Below are positions 1-5,757 of a stretch of DNA of 12,599 nucleotides, piece after piece. The position numbers and the translations under genes were made by a program. Origin of the DNA: Bacteroidales bacterium UBA3653 (GTDB lineage: Bacteria; Bacteroidota; Bacteroidia; Bacteroidales; Paludibacteraceae); NCBI GenBank assembly GCA_002373505.1, contig DFKE01000015.1, positions 1 through 12,599 of the forward strand, in the 5' to 3' direction. The notes beneath the pieces were generated by a model. The model was not told where the DNA came from. It saw only the letters and a program-made list of their open reading frames with translations, and ran no database searches. Numbering within the stretch: the stretch's first letter is position 1; each line of letters begins with the position of its first letter.

Positions 1-728
1 TTGATGGTCGGTTTAGCCGTGTCTTTGCACACCTGCTCCAAGATATAGTTACGACCGATATTCACCATACCACCTGTACCGCAAGTCGGGTCATAGATAG
101 TACGGATGATACCGTCTTTCGCCAGTTGCTCCTTGTCCGGCTCGAACAAAATGGCCGACATCAGACGGATGGCGTCACGAGGCGTGAAGTGCTCTCCGGC
201 GGTCTCATTGCTATTCTCATTCGCGAGACGGATAATCTCCTCGAAGAACGAACCCATATCATGGTTATCCACCGCCTCCGGCGAGAGGTCGAGTTTGCAG
301 ATCTCCTCAATCAGCCGGTACAACAGACCATGACGGTTGAGCTTCTGAATCGTCTTGTCCAATTGGAAATAACCGAATATCTCCTGTATGTCATGGCTGA
401 AGCCATTGAGGTACATACGGAAGTTGATGTCAATGTTCTGCGCATCGTCCAGCAGCGTCTCTAATGTAAAATTGGACGTATTATAAAAGGTATTATTATG
501 CGCGGCCTTGCGCAAGATAGGATGCAGCTTGTCCGTGGACAGTTTGTCCTTGAAGGCAAGGTACGTCTTGTTCACCTCTGCGTTATAGGGCGCGAGAATA
601 CAATCCATGCGTCGAAGCACAATGAACGGGAACAATACGTCACCCAACTCATTCCGCTTGAACGTGAGGTGCAACACTTTATCGAGGATGTCCCAAATGA
701 AGTTTACATTAGGTTGTTGACTTGGCAT
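1..728 (-). CDS. hsdM: Type I restriction-modification DNA methyltransferase subunit HsdM, N-terminal part (runs off the window)
   Basis: This is the modification subunit of a type I restriction-modification enzyme. With HsdS it methylates adenine in the target sequence, and with HsdR it forms the restriction complex. The 242 readable residues are open to the window edge, so the C-terminal part with the NPPF/Y motif is outside. Residues 10-50 match the helical HsdM N-terminal domain (IWDILDKV, then FKRNELGDVLFPFIVLRRMD). Residues 177-185 (AGEHFTPRD) and the S-adenosylmethionine-binding motif I DPTCGTGGM at 213-221 are typical of the family. The start is the ATG at 726-728, preceded by a leader of about 45 nt and a TAnnTTTG box. 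It lies downstream of the ATPase pair on the same strand but has its own promoter. The hsdS and hsdR genes would be expected beyond base 1; that is inference. Confidence 0.95.
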   Translation of the reverse strand, partial: MPSQQPNVNFIWDILDKVLHLTFKRNELGDVLFPFIVLRRMDCILAPYNAEVNKTYLAFKDKLSTDKLHPILRKAAHNNTFYNTSNFTLETLLDDAQNIDINFRMYLNGFSHDIQEIFGYFQLDKTIQKLNRHGLLYRLIEEICKLDLSPEAVDNHDMGSFFEEIIRLANENSNETAGEHFTPRDAIRLMSAILFEPDKEQLAKDGIIRTIYDPTCGTGGMVNIGRNYILEQVCKDTAKPTI

Positions 729-778
729 ATATTTGTCTATTTTTTGTTACTTAAATTGGTTTCTTTCTCAAATCTGGT

Positions 779-814
779 GCAAAAGTACTGCCTTTGTGTG
801 CAAAGATACTGCAC
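779..814 (-). promoter_or_regulatory. hsdM promoter with putative WYL operator
   Basis: On the minus strand there are two Bacteroidetes -7 boxes in tandem, TATCTTTG (801-808) and TACTTTTG (780-787), 21 nt apart. The box nearest the gene would give a leader of about 45 nt. I see no TTTG at the usual 20-nt distance. The 36 bp match the ATPase promoter at 3673-3708 in 32 positions. The segment contains the 15-bp motif at 796-810 shared with the ATPase and WYL promoters, and a short inverted repeat CTTTG-TGTG-CAAAG at 792-805. Confidence 0.7.
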
Positions 815-832
815 AGCAAACAAAAATCGTAC

Positions 833-1864
833 TTATTTTAGCAATCTGTTCTGAATTTCGAACGAATTTGCAGCAAAAACACGTCCATTGCATGCATATT
901 CTATTGTACTTTTGCTCGTAGATATAATATCTTTTATTTTATCTAATATGATAGCTTGCGAGAATGCAGGCGCAGTTGATTTATCTCCCTCATTCAGCCC
1001 TTTTTCAAAAAGGCGTCTAAAAGTAATATATTGGTCTGCCAAACTTTGATTTTGCTCGTAGAATGCTTTTAACTTATGTAAAGCGGACGTAACACTAAAG
1101 TTGGCAATTATCCGTCTGTTGTGAGTGTCCTCGTAGTTATAGCAATTAGAGTTAATGGATAATAATTCTAATGTGTATACGTATTCTCGCACACTGCGTT
1201 TAACTCGATTAACCTTTTCTGCTAATGTTTGAAGTGTATATCCACGGCCATCTATATTATGATTAAACTTTGTAAAGTCAAAAACAATACTAACTTGGAT
1301 AACGTTATCTGGACAACTTGACGGCAGTAGCGCATCTAAAATCTGTCTTAGGTTATGGAGTGAGTATTCTATAGTTTCTCCTGCTTCGCTCGAAAAGAAG
1401 TATCGATCAATGATGACTAAAGAGTTCAAAGGACAATTGTGACCCGCAAAAAAGCTCTTCCACGATTTTTGCTCTTGAGCACAAGCAGCGGTATCAATTT
1501 CCCATCCTTCTTGAGTAAGGATATTTCTGTCGTCTGTTTGTGGTTGACATATCACACCATATTTATTTTGAATCTTTTCGGCTTTTTCTTTGTCGATATC
1601 CAACAAATAGGCAGCGCAAGGGTCTTCAAGAACATATTCCGGATGATTTGTTGCGATTTGATTGATAAAATCATTATCACCGGTGCATATACTTACACCG
1701 GCTCTATGTAAAGTTTGTAGTAATTGGTTGGTTGTATCCCAATTGTCACCATTATTCGTAGATACAACTACTTCCTTAATCTTCATAATAATCTTATACC
1801 AGCTATTTTCTTTTTCAGAACACAGCCGGATGAGATTATCTTCTGTTGTATATACGACAAACAT
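833..1864 (-). CDS. Hypothetical 343-aa partner of the upstream AAA ATPase
   Basis: I do not recognise the family. The ATG lies 2 nt after the stop codon of the ATPase gene, so the two are almost certainly cotranscribed and translationally coupled. An internal Met at residue 27 (MKIKEVVVST) is a possible alternative start. The protein looks soluble, with no signal peptide or membrane segment. Residues 28-105 have an alternating strand/helix pattern (KIKEVVVSTNNGD, then a helix, then GVSICTGDNDFI). A second alpha/beta segment is centred on LVIIDRYFF (149-157), followed by a helix NLRQILDALL and a strand VIQVSIVFDF. Near 246-253 is DTHNRRII. The pairing of an IIDRYFF strand with a later HNRR segment faintly recalls phospholipase D-like (MIT_C-type) folds, but no HKD motif is present and this is only a guess. 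OLD-like ATPases without their own nuclease often act with a neighbouring effector, which is the role I infer here. The stop codon is 19 bp from the hsdM promoter repeat. Confidence 0.85.
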   Translation of the reverse strand: MFVVYTTEDNLIRLCSEKENSWYKIIMKIKEVVVSTNNGDNWDTTNQLLQTLHRAGVSICTGDNDFINQIATNHPEYVLEDPCAAYLLDIDKEKAEKIQNKYGVICQPQTDDRNILTQEGWEIDTAACAQEQKSWKSFFAGHNCPLNSLVIIDRYFFSSEAGETIEYSLHNLRQILDALLPSSCPDNVIQVSIVFDFTKFNHNIDGRGYTLQTLAEKVNRVKRSVREYVYTLELLSINSNCYNYEDTHNRRIIANFSVTSALHKLKAFYEQNQSLADQYITFRRLFEKGLNEGDKSTAPAFSQAIILDKIKDIISTSKSTIEYACNGRVFAANSFEIQNRLLK

Positions 1865-1866
1865 AC

Positions 1867-3651
1867 TTATCTTACTCGCTTAACAGGATTACTAACTTCA
1901 TTCTGGATGATTGCCATATCCCATTTGGCAGCCTCATCAAAGAATCCTTCTCCAAATGGTTTCGTAAATCCACCGGTGGTACGATACTCCATCTTGTAAG
2001 GCTCCTCATCTGCCGGGAAATAATAAGTCGCAATCGGACAGTTATCATTCAAGTCATCTTGATCTGCATACTTCATTGCAGCCACTTGTACCTGCGATTT
2101 GCGAATCATGTATTCCGAGTGAGTCTCGACCATAATGCGGAAGCCTTTCTGGCGAACCTCTTCAAAAATCTCGGCAAGATGGCTTTGCCAATTGGGGTGC
2201 ATATTCTGCTCCGGCTCCTCAAAGATAACAAGCGGTTTACGGCCTCCTTTGTACTTGCGTAATAGGGAAGAGATATGCAACAGTAAAGTCATCATCTGAA
2301 TCGCACCCATACCCAACTCAGACATAGATGAGAGGCCTTTGCCGTCATGCTCTTTGATGTCAACAGCATATGCTTCTCCATAGAGATTCTTAATCTCAAA
2401 CCCAACACCGATGCCTAATTTGCTCATCCATCTGGTAACAAAATCATATTCCTCTTCTCCGGAATGCATGTGTTGCTGATACCACTCATGGATAATAGCT
2501 ACCGTCTCGTCATTATGGTCATCCAAGCTAAAGATGGTCTTTTGGGTCGCTGCGTGTGCTCCAATATATTCAATAGATGAAGCGGCAAGCGCTAATCGGT
2601 AATTAGCTATCATTTTGCCTATGTTTTGTTCATAGACAGGATTTTTTGATTTTTGCGATTGAGACTTGGTGTTTTGTGTCCTTAACTGGACGCGCATACC
2701 TTTCATGTATCGTACCAGCAAGTTATCATCAGGATTCTCATTGTTGATAGACAGGTCTGTCTCAAACAATAACTCACCGGTAGGAGAACCTGCCGATTGC
2801 TGACGTTGTTTAATGTCTGCTTCAACAGACTTAATAACCTTTTCCAGTTTCTCCTGCTCAGCTTTTAAACGAGTGGTCTTATCCACCATCTCCATCCTCT
2901 TTGCCGCTGCAATTAACGGCATGTTAATCTGAGCTTGGCATATGGATAATTCAAGGTTAATAGAAGATAAGTTGCTCCTTAAGGCACTTAGACGTGCCTC
3001 GGAATCCTCGGTGGAAGCCGTTCCTCCTATATTATATAGACGCATTTCGCCTTCTTTTGCATCGGCCTCAAAAGCACAATTCACTGCTTTATCTTCTAAA
3101 CGAAGGAAAGACAGGGTGGCAACGGGAGAAACAGGTGATATGGGCTCCACAATAATGGTTGCGGTAATGGTATCACTTAAGTCTGCTCGGAAAGAAATGG
3201 ACTGAGTGGCAGAATTGCGGTTATGAGCTTTCTCAAAGGTGCCGATATTAACACCATCTATATCCAAACGAAATTTAGGTCGGATATCTTCTAAAGAATA
3301 CTCACTTCCCATAGAAGCAAGCGTTCTTAAATTTTCTACAACCAATCTCAGAGCTTTGACTACGGTAGATTTACCGGCATTATTACCACCCACAATATAC
3401 GTAATGCCATTAAGGTGTATGGGAGCCAGTTTCTCAAACTTTCGGAAATTATCAGCACCTATCGACTGAATGCCACGTTGCTCAACCTTAGTTGTTATCC
3501 CAAATTCCTTAGCTAATGATAGATAAACATCATCATCTATGCGGAAATTTGGATCGGCTGGCACGTTATAACCCATTGTCGAACAAAAGTCCAACAATGT
3601 TTTCATGCTGATGTTAAGTTCTTTACAAGCTTTTATTAGTTTTATTGCCAT
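1867..3651 (-). CDS. OLD/DUF3696-type AAA (ABC-class) ATPase with an IF-2 N-terminal-like domain
   Basis: Residues 1-50 (MAIKLIKACKELNIS, then a helix, GYNV, and DDDVYLSLAKEF) resemble the N-terminal domain of bacterial translation initiation factor IF-2, which in Bacteroides begins with a similar RLNKVTRDLNV segment. The ATPase core follows: Walker A GGNNAGKST at 88-96 (K94), a coiled-coil insertion at about 219-285, an ABC-signature-like segment SELGMGAIQMM at 444-454, Walker B with catalytic Glu in LVIFEEPEQNMHP (474-486), and the H-loop ETHSEYM (509-515). The C-terminus, with GGFTKPFGEGFFDEA at 560-574, is like the DUF3696 domain that ends many OLD-like ATPases. No TOPRIM nuclease follows the ATPase, so any nuclease activity must come from a partner. 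It heads an operon with the 343-aa gene and is preceded by a WYL regulator. Defence function is inferred from family and context. Confidence 0.9.
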   Translation of the reverse strand: MAIKLIKACKELNISMKTLLDFCSTMGYNVPADPNFRIDDDVYLSLAKEFGITTKVEQRGIQSIGADNFRKFEKLAPIHLNGITYIVGGNNAGKSTVVKALRLVVENLRTLASMGSEYSLEDIRPKFRLDIDGVNIGTFEKAHNRNSATQSISFRADLSDTITATIIVEPISPVSPVATLSFLRLEDKAVNCAFEADAKEGEMRLYNIGGTASTEDSEARLSALRSNLSSINLELSICQAQINMPLIAAAKRMEMVDKTTRLKAEQEKLEKVIKSVEADIKQRQQSAGSPTGELLFETDLSINNENPDDNLLVRYMKGMRVQLRTQNTKSQSQKSKNPVYEQNIGKMIANYRLALAASSIEYIGAHAATQKTIFSLDDHNDETVAIIHEWYQQHMHSGEEEYDFVTRWMSKLGIGVGFEIKNLYGEAYAVDIKEHDGKGLSSMSELGMGAIQMMTLLLHISSLLRKYKGGRKPLVIFEEPEQNMHPNWQSHLAEIFEEVRQKGFRIMVETHSEYMIRKSQVQVAAMKYADQDDLNDNCPIATYYFPADEEPYKMEYRTTGGFTKPFGEGFFDEAAKWDMAIIQNEVSNPVKRVR

Positions 3652-3672
3652 AGCCTTTTAATGATTTTCGCT

Positions 3673-3708
3673 GCAAAAGTACTGCTCATGTGTGCAAGGA
3701 TACTGCAC
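3673..3708 (-). promoter_or_regulatory. Promoter of the ATPase operon with putative WYL operator
   Basis: The minus strand carries TACTTTTG (3674-3681), a Bacteroidetes -7 box, which would give a very short leader of about 16 nt before the ATG at 3651. A second, imperfect box TATCCTTG lies at 3695-3702. The segment is 32/36 identical to the hsdM promoter at 779-814. The shared 15-bp motif is at 3690-3704. No clear -33 TTTG was found at the standard spacing. Confidence 0.7.
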
Positions 3709-3726
3709 TCCAAAGCAAAAAATGCA

Positions 3727-4731
3727 TTATTTGTAAAATTTATTCAATGTTTTCACATGATCACGCATCATCTCGCGTACCGATTGTGGTTCCAACACTT
3801 CCAGTTGGCTACCGAACGAGAGCAACAAAGCGATCAGTTCTTTGTTCGGTATCACATCTATGCTTACTTGGAACACTTTGTCGTAGTTGTGCTGTGACGA
3901 GTGGAGTGGTTTGTTCTTGATATAAGGATATCTATCCGGTGCAATACGCATCACGATATGCTCCACTTTCTTTCCCTTCTCAATAGTTACACCTACTATG
4001 TCTTCGAAATACTCATCGAAATCCAATCCTTCTGGCTTCGGCCTGTATTCACCCAACATAGGCGAAACTTCCTCAATGCGGTCAAGAGCGAAATTCGTGA
4101 TGGCGCCAAACTCGGTATTCCATCCAAACAAGAACCAACGGCTGTTATACTGCTTGAGATAGTACGGGTGAACCTCACAAGTAATTGGTTTGTTCTTCTT
4201 GAATGACTTATACCGGATATTAAGCACCTGCTGATTGACGATAGCTTCAAAGAGTGGAGTGATATTCTCCAGTCCCTTCAAGTCCATGTTCTGTTCAAAA
4301 CCAATAACGCTATCATCGCTGCTCTTTAGATGGAACTTATCTTCCAACTTGCTCAATATCTCTTCCATCCACTCAAAGTGCGGCATACCCTTGAAGCGGT
4401 TCAGCATCAGGATCGTCTCTTTCAACTGGTCCATCTCCTCGCTTGTGATAGGTGTCTTCTCAATAGAGAAATCCGGATTGGTGTAACGATAGTACATCTT
4501 CTTACCGTCGCGGTAGTGCTCAATATCGGCTTTATAACCGGCATTGCTCTCCATGTGGTTCAAGTCCAGATATAACTGACGCCTACTGACGGATATTCGC
4601 TCGGAGAAAGCATCGTACAACGCCTCCTCACATGCTCTACGCAGTTCGTCTATACCGTACTTGCCATGCTTCGACCGCAAGCATTTGTCTATTGCGCGAT
4701 AACGCACGATTGCACCTTTATTCTGAGCCAT
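3727..4731 (-). CDS. WYL-domain transcriptional regulator (winged helix + WYL + WCX)
   Basis: This 334-aa DNA-binding regulator belongs to the YafY/BrxR/CapW-like class, which commonly controls phage-defence operons. Residues 8-85 form a winged helix-turn-helix, with VSRRQLYLDLNHM at 48-60 as recognition region. Residues 157-225 are the WYL domain (LNIRYKSF, then VHPYYLKQYNSRWFLFGW, then ITNFALDRIEEV), which senses a ligand such as nucleic acid in characterised members. Residues about 250-330 form the C-terminal WCX part. The length is normal for the family. The gene has its own promoter with a palindrome over the -7 box, so autorepression is likely. It lies directly upstream of the ATPase pair and of hsdM, whose promoters share its operator-like sequence. 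The target set is inferred from that motif. Confidence 0.92.
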   Translation of the reverse strand: MAQNKGAIVRYRAIDKCLRSKHGKYGIDELRRACEEALYDAFSERISVSRRQLYLDLNHMESNAGYKADIEHYRDGKKMYYRYTNPDFSIEKTPITSEEMDQLKETILMLNRFKGMPHFEWMEEILSKLEDKFHLKSSDDSVIGFEQNMDLKGLENITPLFEAIVNQQVLNIRYKSFKKNKPITCEVHPYYLKQYNSRWFLFGWNTEFGAITNFALDRIEEVSPMLGEYRPKPEGLDFDEYFEDIVGVTIEKGKKVEHIVMRIAPDRYPYIKNKPLHSSQHNYDKVFQVSIDVIPNKELIALLLSFGSQLEVLEPQSVREMMRDHVKTLNKFYK

Positions 4732-4760
4732 GATATAACTTATTTACCAATTAGTTATTC

Positions 4761-4812
4761 CTTTGCACACTAAAAGTGCGCAAAGTTACTACTTTTTTTT
4801 GACATATGCAAA
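4761..4812 (-). promoter_or_regulatory. WYL gene promoter with palindromic operator over the -7 box
   Basis: On the minus strand a TTTG -33 element (4809-4812) is separated by 20 nt from the -7 box TAACTTTG (4781-4788), the standard Bacteroidetes arrangement. The -7 box is embedded in a palindrome at 4761-4785: arm CTTTGCACAC, 5-nt spacer TAAAA, arm GTGCGCAAAG (9 of 10 positions complementary). The right arm belongs to the 15-bp motif (4776-4790) also present at the ATPase and hsdM promoters. The position over the -7 box suggests repression by the WYL protein itself. Confidence 0.75.
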
Positions 4813-4829
4813 TAACTTTGCATAATGTC
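4801..4829. repeat. Inverted repeat upstream of and overlapping the WYL -33 box
   Basis: Arms GACATATGCAAA (4801-4812) and TTTGCATAATGTC (4817-4829) are complementary except for one bulged base, with a 4-nt loop TAAC. It covers the -33 element of the WYL gene. It is not a terminator for the 86-aa gene, because on the minus strand it is followed by A8, not T. It could be a second operator or a binding site for another protein. The 12-mer TGACATATGCAA recurs at 5421-5432. Confidence 0.6.
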
Positions 4830-4847
4830 CGAAAATCGGGGCAAAAA

Positions 4848-5108
4848 TTAGAGTTTTGTCTCTTTTTGGCGTTGAACCAAATAGTCGATGATAGACTCAC
4901 AACAGCTTGCATGAAAAGTTGCTGTGCTGATGAAATTATCTTCAGCACCGACCTGTTTAATCCAGAGGGCACGGTCATTAGTCATCTGAATATACGCTAT
5001 GACTCCATTCTCACCGGTTAATGACAAGAACGGACCATTAGCCAGATCCGGCTTCTCTGTACCCGGAGTTACAAACGGGGTTTTGTTTTGGTTAATAGGT
5101 GTAATCAT
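4848..5108 (-). CDS. Small hypothetical protein, 86 aa
   Basis: I do not recognise this protein. It is soluble-looking, begins with a Pro/Thr-rich tail (residues 1-22), then has a probable beta-rich middle (FLSLTGENGVIAYIQM, then ALWIKQVG), and ends in a helix with a CC pair (HASCCESIIDYLVQRQKET). The ATG is 4 nt after the stop of the 44-aa membrane peptide gene, so they form an operon served by the box at 5274-5281. It ends 116 nt before the WYL gene, which has its own promoter. Whether it belongs functionally to the defence genes is unknown. Codon use looks ordinary, and the tight spacing is the main support for it being real. Confidence 0.65.
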   Translation of the reverse strand: MITPINQNKTPFVTPGTEKPDLANGPFLSLTGENGVIAYIQMTNDRALWIKQVGAEDNFISTATFHASCCESIIDYLVQRQKETKL

Positions 5109-5112
5109 AATA

Positions 5113-5247
5113 TCAACAACATATTATGGTGGCAATAATAATCCAAAGAGCCAATCCGAACTCCATTAAACTGAGCAACATACCGATTGTGGTGGCTGCA
5201 AACTGATCACCCTCAGGGGCGATTTTTAACAATTGATAAGTCAACAT
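5113..5247 (-). CDS. 44-residue single-pass membrane peptide
   Basis: This is a short open frame of 44 codons: ATG at 5245-5247, stop TGA at 5113-5115. The peptide begins MLTYQLLKIAPEGDQ, a short polar or amphipathic head, and continues into one hydrophobic stretch from about residue 21 to 44 (IGMLLSLMEFGLALWI and IIATIICC), long enough to cross the membrane, ending in two cysteines. A TAATTTTG -7 box lies 27 nt upstream of the start, and the stop is 4 nt before the ATG of the 86-aa gene. I know no named family. Small membrane peptides next to a second small gene could be toxin-like, or a membrane anchor for the partner; both are speculation. Confidence 0.6.
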   Translation of the reverse strand: MLTYQLLKIAPEGDQFAATTIGMLLSLMEFGLALWIIIATIICC

Positions 5248-5273
5248 AATCGTGCGTGTTTTAAAATTTGCTG

Positions 5274-5281
5274 CAAAATTA
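5274..5281 (-). promoter_or_regulatory. -7 box for the 44-aa/86-aa operon
   Basis: The minus strand reads TAATTTTG, matching the Bacteroidetes consensus TAnnTTTG, and would give a leader of about 20 nt before the ATG at 5247. No TTTG lies at the usual 20-nt distance upstream. Confidence 0.55.
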
Positions 5282-5376
5282 CACCATCAAAAGGACACTA
5301 TACGTCCGAAGCTTTGAAAAAATGCAAAAAAAATGCATAAAAAGAAATCTTTCTCCCCTGAATATGGTATAAGCTT

Positions 5377-5398
5377 CGCGCACGTGTTTAATATATAA
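5377..5398 (+). repeat. Dispersed 22-bp repeat, copy 1
   Basis: The segment CGCGCACGTGT followed by TTAATATATAA matches 11325-11346 in 21 of 22 positions, in the same orientation. Both copies lie in intergenic DNA close to an ATAA(A)GGAGTG segment. Confidence 0.6.
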
Positions 5399-5513
5399 AG
5401 GAGTGTCGTCCAAATGTTTCTGACATATGCAAGTTTTCGGGGTAGAAAGTTTATATTGCAGCGTTTTTCACGTTTTCCAGACACTAAGAAATATGTTTCA
5501 CTACACATTTTCG

Positions 5514-5538
5514 AGGTTTGCGATGTCGCAACCTTTTT
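5514..5538 (+). terminator. Hairpin with T-tract (terminator-like)
   Basis: Arms AGGTTTGCGA and TCGCAACCT pair with a single bulge around a 2-nt loop TG, and T5 follows at 5534-5538. It has intrinsic-terminator form on the plus strand, but no plus-strand gene lies upstream in this region, so it may end a small RNA or be incidental. Confidence 0.4.
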
Positions 5539-5549
5539 GAAATTCGCAA

Positions 5550-5591
5550 GTTTTGATACACGATGTGTAGCAAATGTCGTGTGTCAAAAAC
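5550..5591. repeat. Inverted repeat with A/T flanks, bidirectional terminator-like
   Basis: Arms GATACACGA (5555-5563) and TCGTGTGTC (5577-5585) pair at 8 of 9 positions, plus one possible G-T pair, around a 13-nt loop. The arms are extended by GTTTT on the left and AAAAAC on the right. On the minus strand the hairpin is followed by TTTT; on the plus strand it is followed by A5. Its function is unknown. Confidence 0.45.
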
Positions 5592-5637
5592 GCGCAAGAT
5601 AGTAAAATAAGGCGTTTAAAAATGCAATTTTATGTAG

Positions 5638-5680
5638 AATAATGCATTCTAAAGTACAGATTTTTGTGAAATAATGCATT
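5638..5680. repeat. Two direct repeats of AATAATGCATT upstream of the AAA_14 gene
   Basis: AATAATGCATT occurs at 5638-5648 and 5670-5680, 32 bp apart, about three helical turns. Each contains the palindrome ATGCAT. A related ATGCA lies at 5622, and the inverse TTGCATAATT lies at the -33 box of the AAA_14 promoter. This may be an operator array or simply biased A+T-rich DNA. Confidence 0.4.
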
Positions 5681-5706
5681 TTGGGAGTAAAAAAGTGGTA
5701 CCAACT

Positions 5707-5738
5707 CTTGCATAATTCAGAAAAAAGCAGTACCTTTG
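5707..5738 (+). promoter_or_regulatory. Promoter of the AAA_14 ATPase gene
   Basis: A -33 element CTTG (5707-5710) and the -7 box TACCTTTG (5731-5738) are separated by 20 nt, the normal Bacteroidetes spacing. The expected leader is about 13 nt before the ATG at 5758. Confidence 0.75.
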
Positions 5739-5757
5739 TGCAAAATTTTAACGCCTT

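Larger units (their letters stand above)
5282..5706. other. Divergent intergenic region, A+T-rich, with hairpins and repeats but no convincing gene
   Basis: This region separates the minus-strand small-gene operon from the plus-strand AAA_14 gene. It holds two hairpins (5514-5538, 5550-5591), a copy of a dispersed 22-bp repeat (5377-5398), and repeated ATGCA/ATGCAT motifs at about 5322, 5333, 5622, 5642 and 5674. A 62-codon plus-strand frame at 5414-5602 has no recognisable features and overlaps both hairpins, so I do not call it a gene. A small untranslated RNA ending at 5538 is possible but unsupported by a clear promoter. Confidence 0.6.

Noticed and set aside
1867..3651. Classical OLD nuclease (ATPase plus TOPRIM) or GajA
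   Set aside because: After the H-loop the protein ends in a short DUF3696-like tail; no TOPRIM E...DxD pattern or room for such a domain was found.
4801..4829. Terminator of the 86-aa gene
   Set aside because: On the minus strand the hairpin is followed by A8, not a T-tract; its position over the WYL -33 box fits regulation better.
5414..5602. 62-codon plus-strand frame in the divergent intergenic region
   Set aside because: It crosses both hairpins, has no domain or promoter evidence, and has unconvincing composition.
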